NCBI GenBank assembly: GCA_037178625.1 | Contig: CM074127.1 | Location: 558,001 to 622,000, forward strand | Source: Skeletonema tropicum | Taxonomy: Eukaryota; Bacillariophyta; Thalassiosirophyceae; Thalassiosirales; Thalassiosiraceae | Direction of reading: 5' to 3' | DNA length: 64,000 nucleotides | In this document: positions 52,642 through 62,100 of the stretch, one piece after another | Position numbering within the stretch: the first letter of the stretch is position 1 | Layout of the letters: each line of letters starts with the position of its first letter | Position numbers and translations under genes: made by a program | Notes under the pieces: generated by a model | Databases searched by the model: none | Told to the model about the DNA's origin: nothing | Seen by the model: the letters and a program-made list of their open reading frames with translations, nothing else

Positions 52642-54215
52642 TTTGTGCTGTAGCTATGATGTAGAATAATTGAATTTGAATGCAGATGTAGACGACGTGA
52701 GAAGGGAGAATGATGCTTCGTTTGGCGATCTGTAGTGTTACCCTATCCAATATATTGCCAATTGTTGCTTCTCAGCCGCCACAGGAGTATACTACCCTGT
52801 AAAGTTGCTTAAAATGCTGCTCTCGGTGAGCTGAGTTCGATTCCGTGGTGTATCTAATTTTTTACAAAAAAAAATTGTTAACCCCACTTCTAGCTGGGCT
52901 GGAGGGTTAACCCCAAAAAAACTCGCCTTATCCAGTTTCCTTGGGTCTTTGGCTCCATATCACACATTCATCGCACCATGATTCGAAACTAAGATACACC
53001 CCGGATTTGAACTCAGCTCACTGAGAGGATTTCAGAACTGTGCTCACCTTTATCATAGCACCAATATTCGCTTAGAATCAATGTGCTGGATAGGCTAACA
53101 CTACAGATCGCCGTTTGTTGAATCGAATGATAATAATAATAATGCGAACTACTCCTAATCATCTATGTAGCAAGATGGGCAAGCCAATCGCCAAAGATGT
53201 CAAAAATGTGTGTGTGGATAGGTTATTTCTGTGCTACGGGAAATGAATATCTACTGCCCCGGCTACTCCTAATCATGGGCAAGCCAATCGCCAAAGATGT
53301 CAAAATGTGTGTGTGTATGTGGCTATGTTATTTCCGTGATACAGGAAACGAGCCGGAACCGCCTCCGTCTCTGCCGCAGCTGCGCCACCTCGACAACAAA
53401 AATAGAAGTTCCTCTTGGAATGTTGCTTGTGCGAGCCCACCGCCGGCCGCACGAAAGATCAAAGATGTTAGAGTGGAGGTAAATACGACAAATATAAGGA
53501 AAAGGGCTGCTACGATTTGGATAATGTGCTTGGGTATGATGATGGTAAATGCCCTCATTGCAAACCAACGTTATCACAAAAATGTAGTCATTTGATGAAC
53601 ACCCAACAATAGAACAGTGTGATTGAAATGCTAATGATGTTATGGCTGTCGACGCAGGGATTGATATCGTGAGGCATGAATTTGAAAGTCTAAATGCTCA
53701 AACATTCAAACAAAGCATGAAGGGGTAAATAGTAGGAGAAATGTATTGACACGAAAGCAACGTGCCGGCGACGGACAGCATGCTCCCCCACATTTCAACG
53801 ATGATATGGAATAAAGTTCAAGGAGATTTGGTTCAGCGAGAAGAGTTGGTGCTAATAAGAGAGACTGGTGCGTGTTGCCATTTCAGAGTACAGGTACAGG
53901 AAGTGGCGTATAGTGGGGATCGAAAAAGCTCTTAAGGAGGAGAGGAGACCGCTTCCTTATCATATCACTTATAGGAAATTAGGTAAATGTTGCATTATCG
54001 CTACCTCTAGACATCATTGAACCAACAATTGGAGTCTTCATACGCCGAGGGCAGAACCAAACAGCGTCGCAGTCGGGACCACGGGAAAGGGTTGTCTCTC
54101 CTACCACAGCTCGTTTAAAGCCCGGGATATATTGACGTGGATGTCAATAAGCCTGTATAAAGGCGAGATATATAATTGCAAGTATTTGCACGAGAGTATA
54201 AGCATATACCCATCT
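52642..54215. other. Gene-poor interval with a short inverted repeat and a tandem duplication
   Basis: An inverted pair (52821-52855 and 52992-53027) shares GTGAGCTGAGTTC and GGTGTATCT around a tRNA T-arm-like core. A ~90-bp tandem duplication lies at 53149-53246 and 53262-53350, both with GGGCAAGCCAATCGCCAAAG then ATGTC. The first copy has a 12-13 bp insert. No gene is supported. Confidence 0.5.
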
Positions 54216-54724
54216 CTATCCGTGGATGTTTTGACCGCGTCGAAGTGCTGCCTGAGCCCGCTGGCGACGTATCAAGAAGGCTTCACGTGCCGCTGTCACT
54301 GAAAGTAGCCAATAAGCCTGATGCTCACCAGAATTTGTTTCGAGATCATCGAGATTGATTTCCGTCAAATATTTATCCTCTCCTAGCCCTTCTAAGCCCA
54401 TCTCTTGCTGCTCCTCTATCTATTTGTAGCTCCTCCTTCCTCTCTAACGCAAGCATACCCGAAATTTTATCATGAATCAAGAAATTCCTCACCAGCCACT
54501 GTCATGTGGGTCATCTCCATCAGCTTTATTGAGAAGCTTTGTGCCCATTTTGCACCAGAAAGATAGCTGCGCCCTTCAGACGACGATCTACGACGATGTG
54601 TCTCTTGAATCGCACAGAACTCCTTGGATATCATTCCTTCCATAAAACGCCGCCATCTGATCTGATCTTGTGAACGTTCCAACTTCTGCAATATTGGGTC
54701 ATGATCGCCAGCAGTGCAGTCCAT
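54216..54724 (-). pseudogene. Degenerate remnant of a repeated, retroelement-associated coding family
   Basis: On the minus strand one frame gives LERSQDQIRWRRFMEGMISK and SFSIKLMEMTH. A second frame follows with QWLVRNFLIHDKISGMLALE and RKEELQID. A third has EDKYLTEINLDDLETNSGEH and QAYWLLSVTAAREAF. Together they read as one protein damaged by at least two frameshifts. I recall this motif series as a repetitive family in diatoms, but I cannot confirm it without a search. Confidence 0.45.
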
Positions 54725-54802
54725 AAAGCTTTTGCCATTCCGAGCCCCTCACAAACCTCATGATATACTTTTCCAGCACATCACATGTCCCCACCGATTG
54801 TA

Positions 54803-54935
54803 AAAGATAGCTGCGCCCTCCAGACGACGATGTGTCTCTTGAATCGCACAGAACTTCTTGCGGAAGTTGGCACGTTCACAAGATCAGATTGGATGGCGGC
54901 GGTTTATGGAAGGAATGATATCCAAAGGGAGCATT
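54803..54935 (+). repeat. Second, partly inverted copy of the 54.5-kb remnant
   Basis: 54803-54858 repeats in direct orientation the AAAGATAGCTGCGCCCTYCA, GACGACGAT and TGTGTCTCTTGAATCGCACA blocks of 54553-54612. 54866-54935 is the reverse complement of ~54625-54690, re-encoding SQDQIGWRRFMEGMISK on the plus strand. A local rearrangement has left one direct and one inverted copy side by side. Confidence 0.6.
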
Positions 54936-55188
54936 TCAGATTATGCCAAATTATCATCTGACTTCCTACCTCAGACTAGCTCGATGGCGGAGGTAAACCC
55001 CACAGCTGATGCTTTCAGGCCACCATGGAGGGTTCACTCAACAAGTCAAATACATATCAATACTCTATCAATCATTTATATCTAACATCAACTAATATAT
55101 CAACTACAGTTCGATAAAAGCACACCATCCAAACTCTTCATAATCGCTCCCCTGCTCTTCCAACACACTCCCCCATAAGATCGATACT

Positions 55189-56222
55189 CTACAACAAAGT
55201 AAACGGAGCAGCCAAAATCAACGGAGCAGCAAAAAACACCAATCCCTTCACATCCTCCTCCCCAATCAAAGTTTGCAATCCACTCAGCGTCGCCAACCAC
55301 GCCACAGCCAACATCGCCCTCGATGTCCACTTATGTCCCATCCGAATCAATCCATTCTGCTTATCAATTCCAAAATCAGGATGCAAGAACACTCCCCCCG
55401 CCATACCCAACATGGTGGACCCTACAAGAGCGGCCAATCCAGCCTTGGAGTGGAGGGTGGTATAGTGATCTTTCCCCATGGAATTTTTATTTTGATAAAT
55501 GACATAAAATCCTGCGTAGGAGGAGAGCAGGCCGGCCCACGCGATCATACCGTGGAGTTTGGTGTTGGTGTACCCCATGCGTTTTTTGGTGAGGGCTGCT
55601 GTGCCCATTAGGCCTACCATGCCTGTAAAATGTATATTGAGAAAGTTATGAATGCATGAGTGATTAGTACGCAGTGTGTTGAAGGAGATAGAGTTGCCCC
55701 TTTGATTGATTGCCAAACATCATCACCAATGGATTACATGAAAAAAAGAGTCATCGTCGAAAAGGTTGTCATCAATCGAGGTGATTCCACCCCGTTACTA
55801 TACACCACCACCACAAAATTACCACTCCATATGACACTACCCTTTTGGCAGAATCAAGAATAAAAATAATACTGTAGGATGCTGATAGAAATGGGTTGAA
55901 ATCGCTGATGACCTATCATTGTGTATAAAAATAAACAATCATTCATTCTCTTTTTTTCTTCATGTGGTCGATTTTACATTGTGCTCAGAAGTGGCCGCAT
56001 AAACTGCGGATGCTTCCAGGACACTTCCAATTTCTAATTGCACGAAAAAAATTCAAGAATACACGCACCAACCATCATCAAAAACGGATGCCAACTAAAA
56101 AATCTCCATCCCGCCCCCTCTGGTCTCGTGCCGGCGTAATATCCGCCTAGCAATGAATGACCGATTATTATGGATAGGAGGAGGAGGTATTTGTTGGTGG
56201 GGAGGGGGGTCATTTTCGCCAT
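55189..56222 (-). CDS. Cytochrome b561-domain membrane protein (2 exons)
   Basis: Exon 1 is 56222-56069 and exon 2 is 55622-55189, spliced in phase 1 (GTGCGT..ACAG, 446-bp intron), giving about 195 residues. Segments in order are LLLLSIIIGHSLLGGYY, then GWRFFSWHPFLMMVG-MVGLMG across the splice. Next come YTNTKLHGMIAWAGLLSSYA, DHYTTLHSKAGLAALVGSTM, GHKWTSRAMLAVAWLATLSG, and a final hydrophobic stretch. The four His in WHP, KLHG, TLHS and GHKW sit where the b561 family binds two hemes. The size fits a short trans-membrane ferrireductase / electron-transfer protein of the CYB561D2 type. Substrate and membrane are not determined by the sequence. Confidence 0.85.
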
Positions 56223-56406
56223 GGTTGGAGAGTTGTTTGGTTGGTTTGTAGCGTTGGTATTTAGGCGTAAGTATCGTTGGGTAGGATGTTGAATTTTTGA
56301 TGATGGGAAAGATCTGTGACAATGGTGGTGTACGACAGTTAAATTAGCAACTTATGTTACAAGCAACATGTGACACAGATCACTAAAGCAAGGTTGAAGG
56401 GAGTTA

Positions 56407-58479
56407 CTATGCAACGTGAAAGAGATTGACCAGCTGCAGACTACCGACAAAGGATTCAATTTGATCTTTTTGTCGGCAGCGCATCTCCAATGCCATTATT
56501 GAATTATTCCCACCAAACGAGAGTTGTGCCAAACACCGCGGTGAGACACTCCTCGTCTTCTTTCGCAATGACGAATTTAGAGTAGTAGGAGAAGTACCAC
56601 TTCTTCTTGGGCTTTGAGTGTTGGCTGATGGCAGCTCCATCTTTTCTTCTTCCCGTTGAGCAATTAAAAATAGTTTTGTAATGTCATCCTCTACAACACC
56701 CGATGCTATGATCGACCAACCGACCTGATTGAAGTGCATGTTGCACTGTGCCAAGGTTGGGATGGTGAAGATTGGATATTCTTCTTTACAGCTGCACCTT
56801 GAAAGGCTTTGCCATTCGGATTCAAACTCTTGTGGAGTGCAGTATAGATTGAGGTCAAGGTTGAAGGGTGTGTGCTGTTGTGTGTTGTTGTGTTCTTGTA
56901 GGGGAGGAGCAGATGGAGTGGGACTTGCTGCATTGAGCCTTGTCGAGAACAAGCTTTGGCTACTTCTTACATTTGGACTGCCAAAGTCGTAAGAGTCATA
57001 TGCACTCGTGTGAGTGCTTGGGCTCTCGATACTTCTTCTACTCTCTGCCGAGTAAATATTGCGACGAGCTGCTCTCCTATTTGCTCTACTTGACCTGTGG
57101 GGTGTATTTTGGTCCATTGCTTCTTGTCTCGACTCTTCTCTCTGCTTCTCTGCCAATCGGATCGACCAAATGATGGACCCAATAAGCAATGGAGTCAAAC
57201 TTGTCAAGGAATTGGTCATAATCATCAAGATAAGAATCGCCTTGACATCTTTCGGTGCATCATATTGAATGCTGCTCAACTCCGCATTCACTAGACTGAT
57301 CCATAACATCACGCCAAATACAAAGTCTACAGCTTTTGTGAATGCAATGCAACTCAATGACCTCTTCATTGAAGAAACTATCTTCTTTTGATTTCGGCGA
57401 GTTTCACGTCTATCCGTCACGCAAAAGTACCTGCATCCACATTGTCCACAGAGGTCTCTAATCTTGATATGATGTACCAATGATAGAAAAGCAACGATGC
57501 CACTCGTGCCTTTGAATAGTAAGGTTGCCTGAACAGAAAGTATCTGTACAGGAGCTTCATTGAAGACATTCATCCGACCGCTAACAGCACCAGATTGGAT
57601 GAGAAAGAAGTAGTTGAAGAGGAGGAGCGAGGATAGAAGCTCAATCCAAGTGACTACAACGACTTTCTGCGAGACTGGCTTGTATATATCAATCTTGTTG
57701 GACCCAAAATAACCACGCAATAGGCCCCAAACATCGAGATAGTCGATGATAGCCACAATGCTCACGAATACATTGACTGCTACCGCCCACCAGGCCATTT
57801 GCCAAACGAATGAGGTTTGTTGTGTCAACTTGTACTCGAAATCGTCATTCCTCTCCACCAAAGATTCGACGAAATAGTTGGATATCAACCAATCAACATT
57901 AAATATGCAGGAAATCCCGACGATTAACACGAGCGAGACAATATGAGTCTTCCCTTTACCTTGCCAAGATACTGGTTTGACTTGAAAGAGTGCTAGCAAG
58001 AGTGAAATGTACGAGCCGCTTTGTGGAGCAGTGGGATACATTTGTGCTATCATGGAAAAGACAAAGATGACCAAAGCGAAACCAAGACCCCTTGGTATTG
58101 TTGCGAAAAGAAATGCAAGTGTCCTTAGTGCATCGACGTAGCCACTCGATCTTGATGTTGCTGAAGCTACTGTAGTTGCTGTAGACTCTACTTGAACTGG
58201 AACTGGCGATGGCGAGGGTGACATTCGCTCGTGTGGAGACACTTTTTGTCCATAGTTTGCTATGTTCATTGTTGGCTTCTCTGGCATGTCGCACTCGTTT
58301 TCAATAGCGTTAGCTAAGTTCATTGCTTGCATCTCTGGCATATCGTACTCGATTTCAGGAGAAGAATATTTGTCGAGCACGAACTCTCGATGTGCAGCAT
58401 CCATCTCCTCTTCCATCAATTTCACTTCATCCTCCAAGCGCTGCAGCTCTGGAGATTTGAACGATTCGTCTGCATCCAT
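56407..58479 (-). CDS. Polytopic membrane protein with a C-terminal adaptin-appendage-like domain
   Basis: Single exon, 690 residues. A charged N-terminus (~1-110) contains a repeated MPE-x-MN(L/I)AN motif. It is followed by seven or eight hydrophobic spans between ~120 and 470, for example GFALVIFVFSMIAQMY, IVSLVLIVGISCIF, WMAWW-type and ILILMIMTNSLTSLTPLLIG segments. A cytosolic Ser/Arg-rich linker (~475-545) leads to a folded-looking tail (~545-690). The tail has LYCTPQEFESEWQSL, GWSIIASGVVEDDITKLFLI, ALEMRCRQKDQIESFV and QLVNLFHV. Its order of an F-x3-W strand, an internal I-A strand, KLFL-AQ, and a terminal helix resembles the platform subdomain of beta-adaptin appendages. That would suggest recruitment of coat accessory proteins. 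The membrane part is unrecognised. The appendage assignment is inference from pattern only. Confidence 0.6.
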   Translation of the reverse strand: MDADESFKSPELQRLEDEVKLMEEEMDAAHREFVLDKYSSPEIEYDMPEMQAMNLANAIENECDMPEKPTMNIANYGQKVSPHERMSPSPSPVPVQVESTATTVASATSRSSGYVDALRTLAFLFATIPRGLGFALVIFVFSMIAQMYPTAPQSGSYISLLLALFQVKPVSWQGKGKTHIVSLVLIVGISCIFNVDWLISNYFVESLVERNDDFEYKLTQQTSFVWQMAWWAVAVNVFVSIVAIIDYLDVWGLLRGYFGSNKIDIYKPVSQKVVVVTWIELLSSLLLFNYFFLIQSGAVSGRMNVFNEAPVQILSVQATLLFKGTSGIVAFLSLVHHIKIRDLCGQCGCRYFCVTDRRETRRNQKKIVSSMKRSLSCIAFTKAVDFVFGVMLWISLVNAELSSIQYDAPKDVKAILILMIMTNSLTSLTPLLIGSIIWSIRLAEKQREESRQEAMDQNTPHRSSRANRRAARRNIYSAESRRSIESPSTHTSAYDSYDFGSPNVRSSQSLFSTRLNAASPTPSAPPLQEHNNTQQHTPFNLDLNLYCTPQEFESEWQSLSRCSCKEEYPIFTIPTLAQCNMHFNQVGWSIIASGVVEDDITKLFLIAQREEEKMELPSANTQSPRRSGTSPTTLNSSLRKKTRSVSPRCLAQLSFGGNNSIMALEMRCRQKDQIESFVGSLQLVNLFHVA

Positions 58480-59111
58480 TATTTCTGTATATCGCTATAT
58501 TTCCGTAGCACCACTATTTACTTTTTCGGAATTGATGAAAGATAGAAAAGATTTTAAACTTTTTGAGGCGCTTCAACAAAATCCCATGTTCGATGTTTGC
58601 CTCCTACGCAACACCATGCTTCTCTCTTTTCAATAGCTCAAAGCGCAGCGCAGCTGTAGCTTCACGACTTTTTGATTTATAATCTATTTGAGGGAGGTGG
58701 GAAACCGAGTGGAAATCATCCGTCTCTAGAGAGAGTGAGAAATACTGAGAGATCTAAGAAAAGGAACACATATCCGACTTAGAAGTTGGGTATTGCATCA
58801 AAGGAGAAAGCCAAAGACTGTCAGATGGAATGGAGCAAATATCGAATATGAATGTATCTCATAGATTCCAAGCGATACCGGTCCTTGCATACAGAATCAC
58901 GGGGCCTCACGTGTAGGCGGTGGGTGATTTGATAGCATGATTGAGTGGGGCACAACAGCCCCAGCAGCTGCTGATGCCATTCGTGCATGTGAAAATATCT
59001 CTTGCCGTACAATAACGGGAGCTAGACGAAAGAAAAGGAAGTAGCGTACATTTGATTGAAGATAAATTTCTGCGCTTCTATTAAACAATATGAATAAAAA
59101 AGTCAGCTCAT
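58480..59111. other. Intergenic, no gene recognised
   Basis: Short frames only. Presumably holds the promoter of the minus-strand membrane-protein gene on its left and the 3' flank of the LRR gene on its right. Confidence 0.35.
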
Positions 59112-62100
59112 TTACTTTCTGCCAAACTTCAACCGCGACATGACCGACTTCTTCATTTTATTTGACTCCGGTTCCTCATCGATATTCGCAGTGCTCGTTT
59201 GCCGCGATCTTTGAGACTGCTCTGAAATTGCGTTTGAACGCGTCGACCTTTTACTTCTGGAGCCTTCAGTGTTTTGGGCACTCGAATTCCTAGATGTCCC
59301 GGAGCGCATACTTCTCGAGCCCTTACTCCTCGAGCCAATGGTGGACTGCCTTCTAGAGTCATCATCATCAGCAGTGTTGTTTCCACCTGAATACCTACTT
59401 CTTGAACCGCCCCCGCTGTTTCTAAAATTCCTCGATCTCGCGGCTGTAGATCTGGATTGCTTGCTTCCATCGCCAGAGTATACACCAGAATACCCAGATC
59501 TGTCAGATTGTCTACTCCTCGAACCAACAGTAGATTGCTTGCTTCTCGAACCGTCATCATCCGTATGTATAGATCTCGCGGTAGATTTTTACCTTGCCTC
59601 GCTCGATTGCCTGGACATGGATTCGTCATCATCTGAGTACGCGCTGGACTGCGCACTGGATTGCCCTGACGAATCATCATCAGAGTCGCTAGATTGTCTA
59701 GACGAGCCGTCACCAGACGCACTAGACTGTCCTGATGCCGAGTCATCATCGGACTCAGACTGTTCAATCTCCTCAGTATATTTTGATTGCCGGTCCTCCA
59801 GCATTTTCTTCAGCTGGGATATAAGTCCAGATCTAATGTGATTGTCCGCAAGTTCAAGATATTGCAGCGTGTCATTGTGGTCTCTGAGAATCTCAACGAA
59901 CTTCTTCGCTGTATTTGATGTGACTTGGTTGTCTTCGAGGTTGATTTCTATCAGGCTTGAATTGTCCCGGAGAACATCCGCAATCTTCTCGGCGACGTCA
60001 TTACCAATCTTCATATTGCGGAGCGATAGATATTTGACATGAGAGTTTTCAGCCAGGGCATCGATCATATCCAGTAGAGTATCAACGCTAACTTTCTGAT
60101 CATCCAGAACGATTTCCTGGAGATTCTTATCATTATTGATCACTCTTTCAACCAATACATTAATATCGTCACCATCTTGACGTGAAGCATCGTCATCTTC
60201 ATTTGCATCTCCAGGTACGTAGTGCTGCTTTTGAAGCTCCAGGATTCGCTTGTTCTTTTCAGGCCAAGGAATTGATGAGTCCTTCATAACCTCCATGATT
60301 GCTTTTCTTTTTCGGGCTACCGCCTCACTTTCTTCAGGAACTTCGTGCATTGGAGGCTTGCCTTCGGCTGCAACTTTCTTTCCTCTGTCCTGGTTGATAG
60401 CATTAATTTCGTCCATAAGATCGTCATCAACTTGGTTGCCAGACAAATCAATAAGGACAAGTGTGGTGTTCTGATCCAATGTACCAAGAAGATACTCGCA
60501 CCCCTCATTTGTGATTTGATTATCCTTCAATGAAATATGAGTGATTGTTTTGTTGTCTGCAAGAGCTAATGAAAGAGCTGCAACATCGTCATCGTCAATA
60601 CCAGTGTCGTCAAAATTCAAGGTTTTGATTACATCATTTGCACCGAGCGCATCAATCATTGATTCTCGCTCATCTAAAGCAGCCAAATTTGTTCCTTCGA
60701 GTTTCAAATTTATCAAGTTGGGATCATTTGCTTTGATTCGATCAACAATGAGTGAGACGGACGTGTCAGCGGACCTCCCCGAGGCTGCTGATCTCGACGA
60801 TTCACCCGATCTGCCGGAAGCAGAAGTCGCACCCGATCTGTAGGAAGCTGAACTAGCACGTGATCTACCTGATCTACCAGAAGCAGTAGTCGCACCCGAT
60901 CTGTAGGAAGCTGAACTAGCACGTGATCTAGCAAAAGCAGAAGCTCTACCGGAAGCAGAAGTAACACTCGATCTACCAGAAGCAGAAGTCGCACCCGATC
61001 TGTAGGAAGCTGAACTAGCACGTGATCTAGCAAAAGCAGAAGCTCTACCGGAAGCAGAAGTATCACCTGATCTGCCGGAAGCAGTAGTCGCACCCGATCT
61101 GTAGGAAGCTGAACTAGCACGTGATCTACCTGATCTACCAGAAGCAGAAGTAACACCCGATCTGTACGAAGCTGAAGTTGCATATGATCTTCCTGACGCT
61201 GAAGTCATTCCTGATCTGCCAGTGGCATATGATCTGGCCTGAGATCTGGCATAAACTGAAGATCTACCCGACACAGACGTCCCAATGCTTTCAGCGGCCT
61301 GAGATCTAGCATGAACTGAAGATCTATCCGACACAGACGTCCCAATACTTTCAGCCACGCTGAGAGATAAGCGGGGGGCCAACAAGGCATTGACTTCTTG
61401 AATAAGTTTGTCGCTAACTTCGTTCCCAGACAAATCGATGTAATCGATGACCTCATTCTTATCTAGACATCCGAGGAGATACTCACAACCTTCATCAGTG
61501 ATTCCATTATCTCGCAATGAAATGTACGTGACTGTTTTGTTATCCGAAAGAGCCGCAGAGAGTGAGGCAATGTTATCATCATTCATGCCAGTGTCGTTGA
61601 GTGATATTTTTGTAACATTTTCATTTGTAGTCAGCGCATCAACCAACGAGTCAAATTCAGCATCATCAGCCAAATTCCTTCCATCAAGAACAAGCTCGAC
61701 TAATTCTGGATCATCGGAGAACAATCTGTCCACAAACTCTGCTAATGACACATCACCATTAGATGCTTGCGATACAGATGCGGCAGTGGAGAGCGGCGGC
61801 CGCTGATCCAAAATGTCGTAGACATCGTCGATTATGTCATCATCGATTTCGTTCCCTTCGAGGTCAATATCTCGCAAAACGTCGTTAGAATCCAGAGTTC
61901 CAATCAAGTATTCAGCCCCCTCTGATGTTATGGCATTATTGGACAGATTGAGGTAGTGGATGGATTGATTATCAGCAAGAGCAAGCGAAAGAGATTCTAC
62001 ACACTCATCATCCAACTCATTGAGAGAGAGATCCACTCTTCGGACATGTGTATTTTCTGCGAGAGCATCAAAAAGAACGAAAACATCATTTCGAAGGCCA

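Noticed and set aside
52790..53060. Possible tRNA genes at ~52.8 and ~53.0 kb.
   Set aside because: T-arm-like sequence is present but acceptor stems do not pair and no anticodon arm is convincing.
53197..53595. 132-codon frame with Cys-rich start.
   Set aside because: It runs through a tandem duplication and simple GT repeats, with no motif. It is probably chance.
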